From positions 38,501-102,500 of the forward strand of contig SCKN01000003.1 in the NCBI GenBank assembly GCA_004124385.1: a stretch of DNA of 64,000 nt, written 5' to 3'. A model generated the notes under the pieces. That model did no database searches. It saw only the letters and a list, made by a program, of their open reading frames with translations, and had not been told where the DNA came from. The DNA comes from Fidelibacterota bacterium. Its GTDB lineage: Bacteria > Fidelibacterota > Marinisomatia > Marinisomatales > TCS55. This document shows, piece after piece, positions 36,739 to 47,900 of this stretch. The position numbers were made by a program, and so were the translations under genes. How positions within the stretch are numbered: position 1 is the first letter of the stretch; every line of letters starts with the position of its first letter.

Positions 36739-37881
36739 ATGAAATCTGATCCGGCCAGCCAATCTGAATTTACACCCGATCAGGTACCCGATACGGACGC
36801 ACCGGCGCCCAAACATAAAACACTTCCTCGTCCTTCAGAAATAAAAAAATATCTGGACCAATACGTCATTGGTCACGAAAACACCAAAAAGGCCGTGGCT
36901 GTTGCAGTCCATAATCATTATAAACGCATTTTTTATAATGATGTGGATGATGGCGTAGAACTTGAAAAAAGTAATATTCTCATGATTGGTCCCACAGGGA
37001 CCGGGAAAACGCTCATCGCTCAAACATTGGCCCGATTTTTATCAGTTCCCTTCGCCATTGCCGATGCGACTTCATTGACCGAAGCCGGGTATGTTGGGGA
37101 AGATGTTGAAAATATTTTGGTGCGTCTGCTGCAAGTTGCAAACTACAGCATTAATTCTGCCGAACAGGGTATAGTCTATATTGATGAAATTGACAAGATT
37201 GGACGCAAGTCGCCCAGTAGTTCCATCACACGGGATGTGTCAGGTGAAGGCGTTCAGCAGGCTATTTTAAAAATACTCGAAGGAACGATTGCTAATATTC
37301 CACCGAAAGGTGGCCGCAAGCATCCAGAGCAGAGTTTAATTGCTATAAATACGAAAAATATTTTATTTATTTGTGGCGGTACCTTTGAAAGTTTAAATGG
37401 TATTATAGCTCGCCGTGTAGGTCAAACTGAAATAGGATTTGGCGGTAGCAGGAAACGTCAAATGGCGGAAAGTAAGGATGTTCTGTCTCAAGTTAAACCA
37501 AGGGATTTAATTGAATTTGGATACATACCCGAATTGATCGGCCGCCTCCCCGTAGTCACTACATTGGATTCTTTAACGGAAGATGAACTTTATGAAGTAT
37601 TAATCTCACCCAGGAATTCGCTGGTGAAACAATACCAGAAACTGTTCCGCATGGAAGGAATTGAATTAGAGTTTCGTGAAGATGCACTCAAGGCTGTTAT
37701 TTCCAAAGCGTATGAGCACCTTGCCGGAGCAAGAGGATTACGCGCAGTTATGGAAAATGCTATGATGGATATTATGTATCACATTCCGGAAATGGAAAAT
37801 GTGCGCAAGATTATTATCACCAAAGATGTAATCGAAAAGCAAAAAAGCCCCTTGTATCGCCGCCGAAGAAAATCGGCGTAA
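36739..37881 (+). CDS. clpX: ATP-dependent Clp protease ATP-binding subunit lacking the zinc-binding domain
   Basis: 380 residues, shorter than typical ClpX (about 410-430). Walker A GPTGTGKT (84-91), pore loop GYVG (117-120), Walker B IDEID (148-152), RKH loop (193-195) and the ClpP-docking IGF loop (232-234) are all present. The N-terminal four-cysteine zinc domain is absent; residues 1-30 are an Asp/Pro-rich stretch without cysteine. The ATG is one base after the clpP stop, so no longer N-terminus fits without overlapping clpP. It ends one base from the convergent M6 protease gene. Confidence 0.93.
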   Translation: MKSDPASQSEFTPDQVPDTDAPAPKHKTLPRPSEIKKYLDQYVIGHENTKKAVAVAVHNHYKRIFYNDVDDGVELEKSNILMIGPTGTGKTLIAQTLARFLSVPFAIADATSLTEAGYVGEDVENILVRLLQVANYSINSAEQGIVYIDEIDKIGRKSPSSSITRDVSGEGVQQAILKILEGTIANIPPKGGRKHPEQSLIAINTKNILFICGGTFESLNGIIARRVGQTEIGFGGSRKRQMAESKDVLSQVKPRDLIEFGYIPELIGRLPVVTTLDSLTEDELYEVLISPRNSLVKQYQKLFRMEGIELEFREDALKAVISKAYEHLAGARGLRAVMENAMMDIMYHIPEMENVRKIIITKDVIEKQKSPLYRRRRKSA

Positions 37882-37882
37882 T

Positions 37883-40546
37883 TTATTTCATTAACACCAG
37901 TTTTCGTGTTTTAAGAAAACGTTCACTTTCCATCCTTAGTAAATAAACCCCTGAAGGCAGAGCATTGCCCATTTGATCCCGGCCGTTCCATGTAAGTTTA
38001 TACGTTCCCGGCTGATATTCATTCATTTGGGACATGACTTCCTGACCAAGTAACGAATAAATAGAAAATGACACATTCGCTTGTTCAGGCACATCGAAGT
38101 TCACATGAGTTACAGGATTAAAGGGGTTGGGATAATTAGACGACATGGAGAATTTGGTGGGAATAACCGTCTCATCAACAGTGCCTAAACCAGTAATAAT
38201 GAAAACACCATTTGTACTCGTGTATTGGAGATTATAGTTGCCGAAAATATCCGTTAGGTTCACCATATTAAAATTGAGACCTACATTTACTACGCTGGAT
38301 GAATTATCTGCCATTAAGTTAATCTTGAAAATGGGGCCTTCTCCAATGGCGATTGAATCAACAGAATTTATTCCTGATACTGTAATTCCAACATCATGCA
38401 GCTGATATGATAAATCCCAAGTTTCAGTACGATCGGTCGTTTGTAGAATGGGTGACCATTCTCCATCTCCATTTAAATCCATAAACATTTCACCTGAATC
38501 ATACATTCCATTTTGATTCTGGTCCGTATATAATTCTGCTATGGGAGTTAAACTATTTTGAGTGAACGAAATTTCAAAAATGATCATTCGTAACGGAATC
38601 GTGTTTTCCAGGTTCACTGAAAGAAGTGCTGCCCACGCAGCATCAGCTGATATTGTATCCATTTCAACAGTTTGTATGATTGGATTAACGAGATAGGTTC
38701 CCTGATCCATTGTCATGCAGACTTGGTTTCCATTAGCGTCATAAGTAGAAAAATCTTCGAATTCAATATTAACAGATCCATTTGAACCGGTATTGGCAAA
38801 AACTGTAAACATCAATATTTCACCTGTACCTGCGGGTATTACCGGATTGACTAATTCAATCATATTGTTGATAAAAATAATTGAATCAGCACTGGCACGA
38901 CCGGCAATGGCTATGGATTCAATTGATAATAAATTGGGTTGCTGATCCAGTGTGAATGACAAGGTTTGGACTTCAACGTAATTGGTCATTGAAACTGAAA
39001 GATAGCCAATTGCATAGGCATTACCAAACCCAATAGCGTCCATTGTTCCAGACTCTACATCCGAAAATGAAAGATCAAAGGTCATGATTGAATCAGGGTT
39101 AGAAATATTTATTAAAGCCACCATAGATTCTTCACTATAATAACTGGTTGTATTTGGCACACTGCAATGGTTGAATTCTCGATTATTGGTTAATCCCGGA
39201 TATGGATCACCACCGTCACTGGAACCATTATTCTCAAGTTGAAATAAACCGTCAGCTTGTTCAAGTCCAACACCATAATGGGGCTCATCATTATTCACTC
39301 CCCAGCCGGATGTTTTTTCTGTATCGATATGCCAGAACAATAATCCAGGAGATGGCATTAGATTATCCGTACCACGTTTCTGCCGGTTTTCAATCAACCA
39401 ATATTCACTGTTATCATTGGGGTGATTTACTCTATAAATTAAATTGTTTGTAAAGGACTGTTCCAAATTGATATTACTTTGATCAGTAGAAAGAGTTTGA
39501 ACATTAGACCAGCCCATTTCTGTTTTACACCAAGCGTTCATTGCAGAAGGATACCAAGGCGTATTCCCTGACGTTCCCCAAGCTCCACTTCCCATAAGAG
39601 CCAGTTTCCCGGATCCTGCCGATGAATAATCTGTATCGTATAAATCAGGTAAACCGAGAACATGTCCAAATTCATGAGCTAGTACACCAATGGCTACAAT
39701 ATTATTGCCCTGAATTTCTGGATTTATACTGTAATCATTTATATAGACTCCATCATAATAGACTGCGTTGCTTCCCATGGACCAACGGTGTGACCAGATA
39801 TTTGATCCATCACCTTGTTCAGCGCCAGCCCCTGAATGAACCAGAGTTACGCCATCCACGTCGCCATCGCCATCATTATCAAATTGTGACCAGTCAAAAC
39901 CGGCCGCTTCAGCCGAATCCACCATTGCCCGGACCAATTGGCGTACACGTGTTCCGTAATTTGCGCCATCGCTCCCATAATAATCATGATTATGCTGTGC
40001 AGTAAAAACACCGATAACTGTTGATACTGGGCTGAATTGATTGTACGAAATTTCTTCATGGAATTCCCGAAAACTTCCTGTATTAGGCTGTCCCGGATGT
40101 CCATAACCTTCTTGATTAAAAACAGCATCAATATCAGAAAGTGGATATGTTGCATTCTGATCAGGAAATTGAAAGAAAATGACGGCTATTTTAAAGGTAT
40201 CTGTACGTGAATAATTCAGATCAACATTTGATTCATGTATGGGTCGATATTCTGCGATGGGTTTTAAATGTTTTTCAATATTTGTAGGTGGCTGCTGTCC
40301 AACCATTATATTACCGGGAATAAGAAAGCGTCCGGCAATATCTTCTGCATACATCCAGATCCCGTTTTCATTTTTAGTTATGCTCCAGCCTTCGGGTGTT
40401 TCGTGCCAGGAAGCCCATTCATCACCATGAATAAAACATTCGATAAGTGTCCCATCCGGTTGCTGGACGGTGATTAGTCCTGGCATAGCATTCACAGCAA
40501 ATAAAATATTGATTGAGTAAAATAATAATACTATTCGTTTAATCAT
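37883..40546 (-). CDS. Exported M6 family metalloprotease with T9SS sorting domain
   Basis: 887 residues with a signal peptide of about 18. The zinc site HEFGHVLGLPDLYD near residue 290 marks an M6 (immune inhibitor A-like) peptidase; the domain spans about 90-480. A cohesin-like beta domain follows (about 500-640), then a calcium-loop segment DQNQNGMYDSGE/DLNGDGEW near 685 and a second beta domain. The C-terminus is a type A sorting domain (YPNPFNPVTHVNF ... RKLVLMK). It is convergent with clpX with a one-base gap and no terminator visible. Confidence 0.9.
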   Translation of the reverse strand: MIKRIVLLFYSINILFAVNAMPGLITVQQPDGTLIECFIHGDEWASWHETPEGWSITKNENGIWMYAEDIAGRFLIPGNIMVGQQPPTNIEKHLKPIAEYRPIHESNVDLNYSRTDTFKIAVIFFQFPDQNATYPLSDIDAVFNQEGYGHPGQPNTGSFREFHEEISYNQFSPVSTVIGVFTAQHNHDYYGSDGANYGTRVRQLVRAMVDSAEAAGFDWSQFDNDGDGDVDGVTLVHSGAGAEQGDGSNIWSHRWSMGSNAVYYDGVYINDYSINPEIQGNNIVAIGVLAHEFGHVLGLPDLYDTDYSSAGSGKLALMGSGAWGTSGNTPWYPSAMNAWCKTEMGWSNVQTLSTDQSNINLEQSFTNNLIYRVNHPNDNSEYWLIENRQKRGTDNLMPSPGLLFWHIDTEKTSGWGVNNDEPHYGVGLEQADGLFQLENNGSSDGGDPYPGLTNNREFNHCSVPNTTSYYSEESMVALINISNPDSIMTFDLSFSDVESGTMDAIGFGNAYAIGYLSVSMTNYVEVQTLSFTLDQQPNLLSIESIAIAGRASADSIIFINNMIELVNPVIPAGTGEILMFTVFANTGSNGSVNIEFEDFSTYDANGNQVCMTMDQGTYLVNPIIQTVEMDTISADAAWAALLSVNLENTIPLRMIIFEISFTQNSLTPIAELYTDQNQNGMYDSGEMFMDLNGDGEWSPILQTTDRTETWDLSYQLHDVGITVSGINSVDSIAIGEGPIFKINLMADNSSSVVNVGLNFNMVNLTDIFGNYNLQYTSTNGVFIITGLGTVDETVIPTKFSMSSNYPNPFNPVTHVNFDVPEQANVSFSIYSLLGQEVMSQMNEYQPGTYKLTWNGRDQMGNALPSGVYLLRMESERFLKTRKLVLMK

Positions 40547-40621
40547 TAAGAAACATCCTTTACATGGCTAATAGTTATTTTTGTCTTCCAATTTTGAAAT
40601 CATATTAATGACTCTTTCCCC

Positions 40622-40650
40622 TTGTATTAATTTAACAATCTCGCTACAAT
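40622..40650 (+). promoter_or_regulatory. Possible sigma-70-like promoter
   Basis: TTGTAT (40622-40627) and TACAAT (40645-40650) are spaced by 17 bases and lie 47 bases before the ATG at 40698. The -10 matches five of six consensus bases, the -35 only three. Promoter rules for this phylum are not established, so this is tentative. Confidence 0.3.
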
Positions 40651-40697
40651 GCTAGATAGAAATTGCAGAGAAATTTTGAAATTTGTAAGGAGTTAAC

Positions 40698-42788
40698 ATG
40701 AATAAGTATTTAACTATATTTCTAGGAGTCATAGTATTTACGTCTGTAAATGCCGGAGTACTCAAATCAGAGAAACAACAACAGGTTTCTAGAGTTTATA
40801 CAAAAAATTTGGATGAAAATGTTGGTGTAGGGACTGGTTCTATACCAAAAATCTTGCGCCCAAACAGATCAATGAGATCTTCTCAAAATATGAATGTGAC
40901 AGCTGTATTAGTTGATTCATCTGTCCATGGTTATGGATTGGTCGTCCCCCAGACAAATCCAATAACGTATGTAGAAGGGAAGGGCTTTTTCCTTGGTTAT
41001 CGCGGTTGGGTATTAGAGCCATATACCGATGAAAATGGCAATACAAGCGGTGCTAACAATAGTGGTTTTATCAAAGGAGCTGCTTCAGAGGATGGTTTAA
41101 GTTTTACGAATTTTTCTGGTTTAAATGATCAAATAATGGTTCCATTTGGAACGGGTACAACTGCAGACGATGGACCGTTAATGGGTAGGTATCCCAGTTC
41201 AGTGGCGGATGAAAATTACCCATACGTTGTTTGGACAGAAGCGATTAATTATACAGGAAGTGCGACAAATAATGGTGGTCGTCCCATGTACACATACGAT
41301 GAATATGGTTGGAATATTGGCTCATTTTCATCACCGGCAATTGATATGAATTATGGCTGGAGTGATGGTAGTGAACCACTGGATGGACCAGGTGATCTTT
41401 GGGTTAACTGTCCTGTTTTAGTCAATAATAATGGGGATAAATCTTTGGTGAGTACGTCAACCCAGTGGAGTTCATCCCCCGATGAAAACTTTCCAGATAA
41501 ATCGACTTATTTTTTGAAAAGTTCAGGAATGATAGGGGGTGCATTTTATATGTTTTTATCCCCACCACAATTATTATTTGATATCAATAACTTGGGCGAC
41601 GGAGGTACAACTTCTCAAGCATCCGTTGATATAAATTCAAGTGGTGTTGGTTATGCAATGTGTACAGCATATTTAGCTGATTCGACTGTTTCTGAACGGC
41701 ATAATTTTATTATTAAAAAAACAGAAGACTATGGAGAAACCTGGAGTTCGACAGGTTTAGATGGTCAGGATTATTATTTTATGCCTGACACAACTATGCA
41801 CCGTGTATTTGTAGAGTCTGGCTTTTTGCCGGATTCTGTTCTTTTTTATTCAGTGAATGATACCACAGGTGATACAACTTGGACGCCAACGGATATACCG
41901 GGTGTATTTCCACTCTACGATCATGAAGTGCGAGTGGATGAAAGCGGCACCCTTCACATTGTTACAACAATGGTAGTTGAATCAGATCAAGCAGGATTTA
42001 TTTATGTAGGCTTGGAAGGAGTAGGGCTCTATCATATATGGACGGATGACCCATCCAATCCTGGATCATGGAAAGGTTCACAAGTTGCTGAATTATCAAA
42101 CACCTTTTCATTTAATGGTATGCCCGATGGTACAGGCGGCGGGAATTATTTTAACGTTTTTGGCACATCCGCTATTAGTAAAAATAACGATGATATCATG
42201 TATGTAGGCTATCATGCCTTGGGTGATACTTCAGCCGCAGGATTTAATTGGGATATATTTGTTTCAAAATCGATGGATGGTGGAGAAACGTGGAGTGAAT
42301 CAGAAAATATTACCATGACAAGCGGATTGCAGGAAGATGAACTATATGTGCACTTGGCGCCCACAGCAACGGATACCAACTGTTTTATGGTTTATCATCA
42401 ACCAAATTACGCAATTAACCACTTAAGCGACCCAGCGAATATGGCAGCCTATCAGCAGAATTTCTGGTTTGTAACCTATGGCAATACAATTTCAGTTGGT
42501 ATTGATAATAGTGATTTGCTGCCGGGTTCATTTTCCCTGAAGCAGAATTTTCCGAACCCATTCAATCCGGTAACTCACATTGCTTATACAGTAGAACGCA
42601 ATGGCATTGTTGAATTGAAACTATATAACGTAATGGGACAAATGGTAAAGACATTAGTGAATGATGAAAAAACACCCGGTGATTATTTCGTTGATTTTAA
42701 TGCGAGCGATTTAGCCAGTGGTGTATATTTCTACAAAATGACCCAGCACGGACAAACAGTGACTCGTAAGCTGGTTTTGATGAAATAA
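40698..42788 (+). CDS. Exported BNR/Asp-box repeat protein with T9SS sorting domain
   Basis: 696 residues, start supported by AAGGAG nine bases upstream. Signal peptide of about 19. Asp-box repeats of sialidase-like propellers are seen: KTEDYGETWSSTG near residue 345 and SKSMDGGETWSES near 525. Catalytic sialidase residues could not be identified, so enzymatic function is not claimed. The C-terminal type A sorting domain starts at FPNPFNPVTHIAY and ends RKLVLMK. It precedes a strong hairpin and the six-gene receptor/PorV operon. Confidence 0.82.
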   Translation: MNKYLTIFLGVIVFTSVNAGVLKSEKQQQVSRVYTKNLDENVGVGTGSIPKILRPNRSMRSSQNMNVTAVLVDSSVHGYGLVVPQTNPITYVEGKGFFLGYRGWVLEPYTDENGNTSGANNSGFIKGAASEDGLSFTNFSGLNDQIMVPFGTGTTADDGPLMGRYPSSVADENYPYVVWTEAINYTGSATNNGGRPMYTYDEYGWNIGSFSSPAIDMNYGWSDGSEPLDGPGDLWVNCPVLVNNNGDKSLVSTSTQWSSSPDENFPDKSTYFLKSSGMIGGAFYMFLSPPQLLFDINNLGDGGTTSQASVDINSSGVGYAMCTAYLADSTVSERHNFIIKKTEDYGETWSSTGLDGQDYYFMPDTTMHRVFVESGFLPDSVLFYSVNDTTGDTTWTPTDIPGVFPLYDHEVRVDESGTLHIVTTMVVESDQAGFIYVGLEGVGLYHIWTDDPSNPGSWKGSQVAELSNTFSFNGMPDGTGGGNYFNVFGTSAISKNNDDIMYVGYHALGDTSAAGFNWDIFVSKSMDGGETWSESENITMTSGLQEDELYVHLAPTATDTNCFMVYHQPNYAINHLSDPANMAAYQQNFWFVTYGNTISVGIDNSDLLPGSFSLKQNFPNPFNPVTHIAYTVERNGIVELKLYNVMGQMVKTLVNDEKTPGDYFVDFNASDLASGVYFYKMTQHGQTVTRKLVLMK

Positions 42789-42823
42789 TCAGACTGAAGT
42801 CAAAAAATAACATGATTTAAATT

Positions 42824-42857
42824 AAGCGGTGTTGTCTCAAACAAGACAACACCGCTT
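42824..42857 (+). terminator. Strong hairpin after BNR-repeat gene
   Basis: AAGCGGTGTTGTCT pairs perfectly with AGACAACACCGCTT around CAAACA. No T-run follows, so it may terminate poorly or work as an RNA-stabilising stem in front of the next operon. Confidence 0.6.
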
Positions 42858-42926
42858 AACGTTTAAACTTAAGACTAAATTAAAAAATAAACAGAAGTGC
42901 AAAGGCTCAATCGTATAAACAAACGT

Positions 42927-44978
42927 ATGAAACCAAATATATTATATTTGTTATTAATATCTTTATTTTTATTGATTTCTGCATGTGAAGAGCCTGAAAA
43001 GAAAAACCAATTTGTAGAAGAAGAACTAGCGAATACTCTAGAAACAACCGACTTGGGTGGGGAAACGGGTCATATTAGCGACTATTTTTATTCGTTCAAT
43101 TCAAACATTGATGTCGAATTTTATCGATTTTCTTCGAGTTATTTTTCCTTTGATTATAATCAATATTTAAATCTACTCCAGGAAACGCCTCCGAGTCTTA
43201 ATATGCGCAGTTTTCCGGAGTATCTGATTGAAGTGACTCCTACGCAACAAGAGTTTATAGAACGATCTCTGATTGATTCCCTAACGAATATGGGTGTTAT
43301 TGATAGTAATTCTATCCTGATCTTATCGACATTGTTTAAAAATATTGAATCATTGGTTTGGGATACAGATGTTGAACCGGAAGCCCAGCGTTATAAGCCA
43401 AATAATTCAGATTGGATTTCTGATTCAGCCATTGTCACATTTACCGATACAATGGATATCATTTCCTATCGGGCAGTGGTTGACACACCCATGATTGATG
43501 AGGGTGTTTTATTTATTGATCAGGCTGAATGGGTGGATACAAGATATGAATACGTAGCGGATCAGCGATTGGAATTCAGTCATGTATTTTCTTTTCAACG
43601 AAAGCAGTTAAATGGCGATTCATTAATGTTTCGCGTTAATACCGATTGTAATGATAATGGTGTTTGGGACGATGCTGAGTCAACGGATGTTGGCAATGGA
43701 ATTTGGGATCCGGCTGAACCATTTTATGATTTGAATAATGATGAAGTGAAAGATGCGAACGAACCGTTTGAAGATCGCAATTGTAATAATAGTTGGGACA
43801 ATGCTGAAGCGTATACAGATGCAAATTCCAATGGTCAGTATGATGATGGCGAAGATTTTGTTGATAGTGGGAACGGGATTATTGATGGCGCAGAAGAATA
43901 CACAGATTTAGACGGCGACGAGCAAGCCGATAATGATGAACTATTTTTATTCAATCCCATTCCTAATAAAATGCTTGTAACGTGGGCTGATCCCCAAAAC
44001 CCTCAGGTAATCAATATTATTGAACCGGGCGACTCCCTTGTAACTCGCTGGGGGATCACCTATTATGATATAATTGAAATTTCAGATTATGATGATACTA
44101 AAACTGTATCAGCGTTGGATAGAGATTCATTAGTCACGTTGTATACAAACCAAGTGATTGGCCATATTATTACAGACGGAGGACAAGACGATTATTTTAT
44201 CGTAAAAACAGAATGGGAGGCAAATAATTCAGCAGGTTACGATTATGATTATTTACTTTTTAAAGAGAACGAGCATATTTATAAGCTGGTAAAGCCCAGC
44301 TTTTTCAAACCATACGGATATTACTGGTCAGAAGGTCAAATGGCATCCGGTTTCTGGTTTAAAAACCAGTTTGAAGATGAAGTTGTTTATTATACATCCA
44401 GCGGATTGTTGCGGGAAGGTGAGCATGTTGAAACAATGTATTACGATACAACAAAAACAGCAATTTATCGAGTTGAAAGGTCATTTAAGGTCGATGTTGA
44501 AGATGTAACTGTTCCGGCTGTAAATATACGTGGTTTTATCAATAATGATGGAGCTGTGGAATGTTTTGCAAATGCTGCTTGGCCCGCAGCAACGATCGAC
44601 GACTGTCCCGGGGCTGATACAACATTTATTGATGCATTTAAAATTACGAATATACTGACACAAACGATGATCGGAACGGATGTTGAATATGGAGAAAAAA
44701 ATATTACGTGGTTGGTTCAGGGTTATGGAATTGTGAAAGATGAACTACATATCCGCTGGACGGAACGACCCGATGCGAATAAAGAATTATGGGTAGGATT
44801 ATCTCGCTGGGAGCTCGGCAAATTTTCTGCGACTACAAGCGATGGTGGACAATTTGCGAAATTACTTAATCGAGCTCATGTGGTAAAAATAAATGAATTA
44901 CAAAATATTCCTGAACTACAAGACCCCTTTCAAATAAAGCGCACAGCGGGTTTACAACGTGTGGAACTGCCCAAATGA
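42927..44978 (+). CDS. Lipoprotein with calcium-loop repeats
   Basis: 683 residues from the ATG at 42927; an upstream in-frame GTG lacks a signal-like N-terminus. Lipobox ISAC with Cys near residue 20. Residues about 235-335 hold at least five Asp-rich loops of the form D-x-N-x-N-G-x-W-D-x-x-E (DCNDNGVWDDAE, DRNCNNSWDNAE, DANSNGQYDDGE), likely binding calcium. The rest is beta-rich without a recognised family. It overlaps the TonB-dependent receptor by four bases (ATGA), so it is a candidate surface partner of that receptor. Confidence 0.78.
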   Translation: MKPNILYLLLISLFLLISACEEPEKKNQFVEEELANTLETTDLGGETGHISDYFYSFNSNIDVEFYRFSSSYFSFDYNQYLNLLQETPPSLNMRSFPEYLIEVTPTQQEFIERSLIDSLTNMGVIDSNSILILSTLFKNIESLVWDTDVEPEAQRYKPNNSDWISDSAIVTFTDTMDIISYRAVVDTPMIDEGVLFIDQAEWVDTRYEYVADQRLEFSHVFSFQRKQLNGDSLMFRVNTDCNDNGVWDDAESTDVGNGIWDPAEPFYDLNNDEVKDANEPFEDRNCNNSWDNAEAYTDANSNGQYDDGEDFVDSGNGIIDGAEEYTDLDGDEQADNDELFLFNPIPNKMLVTWADPQNPQVINIIEPGDSLVTRWGITYYDIIEISDYDDTKTVSALDRDSLVTLYTNQVIGHIITDGGQDDYFIVKTEWEANNSAGYDYDYLLFKENEHIYKLVKPSFFKPYGYYWSEGQMASGFWFKNQFEDEVVYYTSSGLLREGEHVETMYYDTTKTAIYRVERSFKVDVEDVTVPAVNIRGFINNDGAVECFANAAWPAATIDDCPGADTTFIDAFKITNILTQTMIGTDVEYGEKNITWLVQGYGIVKDELHIRWTERPDANKELWVGLSRWELGKFSATTSDGGQFAKLLNRAHVVKINELQNIPELQDPFQIKRTAGLQRVELPK

Positions 44979-47900
44979 AGCAGTTTAAATTTTCAATATT
45001 AATAATTTATTTAGTGAGCTTTGTATTTGCAGGAACGGATGGTACAATTCGCGGGCAAGTTAAAGATGCAGAAGGAAGCCCGTTACCTGGAGTACAGTTA
45101 TTTATTCCGGATCTTTCCATGGGTGCCATTGCTGATATAAATGGAAATTATATTATTCTAAACCTTCCAGTTGGCTCTTATGATGTAAAAGTGATGATGA
45201 TAGGTTACCAGACGCAGACGATGAAAGAAGTTGATGTCATTATGGACCAAACTGTGTGGTTGAATTTCACAATGGCGATTGCAGCAATCGAAGGAGACGA
45301 AGTCGAAGTATACGGTGAAAAACCGTTGGTGGAAAAAGGTCAGACGTCACGAAAAATTACAATAAATAGTGAAACGATTGAATCACTACCCATACGTGAT
45401 CTAAATGAGATTTATGCATTGCAATCTGGTGTTGTTAGAGTTCAAAGCCGGACACATGGAATCCCGGATTATGAAGAAAAAGGTCTTGAGGAAATCCATG
45501 TACGCGGTGGGCGATCAGGTGAAATTGCTTATATGATGGATGGTATGTATTTACGCAATCCGATTTATAATGTTATTGGCAATGGGACACGGTTGAATTT
45601 GATGGCATTGAGACAATTGGATTGGCAGCCGGGTGGTTTCAATGCTGAATACGGTGATGCCATGTCAGCCGTTTCTAATTTACATACACGATCTGGCGGA
45701 AAAAGTTTTCAGTATGGCATGCGTTATGAAACCAGTGGCATTGGTGCTTCTTTAGGATCACGTTACGATGAATTACGTGGTTATGATGATATATCCATTG
45801 GACTTGGCGGACCTATATGGGGATTGAGCAAACTAACGTATTGGATTTCCGGTGAATATACTAATAATGCATCTGCACGCGTTTTCGAATTTGATGATAA
45901 AGTGTATCAAACATTGCCTGAATTACAAAGCGATGGTTCCAATTATCAAGAGTACATGAATATTCTAAATCAGAATAAAGAAAATTTGGTTCAGCCTTGG
46001 GATACTCAAGAAGGATTTAGGGGATTTGGGTTTCGCAAAACGTGGGATGTATTTGGTAAACTAACCTATAAACCGACTAATAAAATTCGTATTAATGCTT
46101 CCTATTGGCAGGTTGCAAACCATCAAAAAGTATTCAATCCTGCTTTTATGTATTGGGATGATGGGCAAACCGAGTTATTTCAGGATACCTACCGCGGTTA
46201 TTTAGAATATAATCAATCGGTTACCAGCAGGACCTTCTTTACAGTTCGCGCTACGCGTTTCATACAGGACAGATTTTTAGGAGTACGCTGGAAAGATAGC
46301 GATAATGACGGCCGTCCGGACTGGTATGAGTGGCGCCATAGTGCAGGTCCTTATGAAGATACATCCGATCCTTATAATCCGGATATGGTTCCTTACTCTT
46401 TATCTGATAATGGGGATACATTATATTATACGATGGTTGACCCCCGCAGCGGCTGGTATGTGGGAGCTGAACCGGGATTGTATAATTGGGATACAGCTGA
46501 AGACTTTACAGATTTGAATGGTAATGGCATTTGGGATGAGGGCGAGCCATGGGTTGATCGTGATGCTGCAGGATATACAAATGGGCAATGGGATGGACCC
46601 GAACAAGTGGCAGCTCTCTATTTTCGAGATGGTGATTATTGGTTGGAACCGGAAATGTATGAGGATTTTTCTCCTTTTATAGACTATAATTATTTGCAAA
46701 ACAGCATAGGTTTACACCCATCAATTCATCCTCAAGCATTTCCTCAATTTTCTCCAAATGCCCAATATTTGGGATTGCGTTATTCCGGTTTTTCTGATGA
46801 TCCAAATTATTTTATGCCATCCTTTGGTGGTTATGTTTGGAATGAAGGTAGAATTTTCGGAGGGAATAGCAATTTATATAATAAATCACGCGCGGAAACG
46901 AATGAACTTCGTATCGATGTAACATCGCAGCTAACTGATAAATTGAAGATTCGTACCGGTTTTGATTATAAATCTCATAAATTAGATTTTTATGAAGTAT
47001 CGTCCCCTTGGTTAGGTGAAGGAGCCATGGTTCAAACTTTTGCAGAATTTTGGGAAGATACCGGACCGGATTCACTCTTGCCAACGGATGATGGTTATGA
47101 AGAGCCGGATCGTGGTGAAGGAAACAATAGGTATGATCCCGGAGAACCTTATGCAGATGCCAATAAGAATGGAAAGTGGGATGCGTATCGTGAACCGGAA
47201 GAAATTTCAGCCTATATTCAAAATACGTTTGAAGTTCCTTGGATGGTTATTAACGCTGGTGTTCGGATTGATGCTGTTAATTACAACACTCAAGTATGGG
47301 CGGACACTTTAGGCAAATTTTCCCCGGGGAACCCCTGGTTTTATTCTGATCTAAATGACAATGGTGTATGGGATCGAGGATCAGAACCGGCAACTAATCT
47401 GGCTGGGGTGGCTCATCAAAAAGTATTATTTACTGATACCAAATGGACATATAAAATAAGTCCTCGACTTGGATTCAGCCATGTAATTACAGACCAAGCA
47501 ACATTCACGTTCAATTATGGTATTTATTACCAAACGCCTACATATCAAAATGTATTTTTGCGGACAAATATGTTGGAAGATCCTGAAGAATTGTTTGAAA
47601 CATCTTCTGATCCGAAAATTGGGAATGCAAATATGACTGCAATGCGGACAGAGTCGTATTCTTTCGCATTTAATATTCAATTTAATCGCTACTGGGCATT
47701 TACATTGGGTGGTTATAACAAGAATATGGCACAGAACTTATTTTACAGAACCAATAGATCAGGAGTATACGAATATAAGGTGTTTTCCAATGGCGACTAT
47801 GGCAGTGCTCGAGGTATTGAATTCATGCTGCAGAATCGGGGAATGTGGTTTAATACAATGCTCCAGTATACCTATTCAATAGCAAAGGCCAATAGCGCAC

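Noticed and set aside
40698..42788. Catalytic sialidase
   Set aside because: Asp-box repeats are present, but the arginine triad and the catalytic residues could not be placed.
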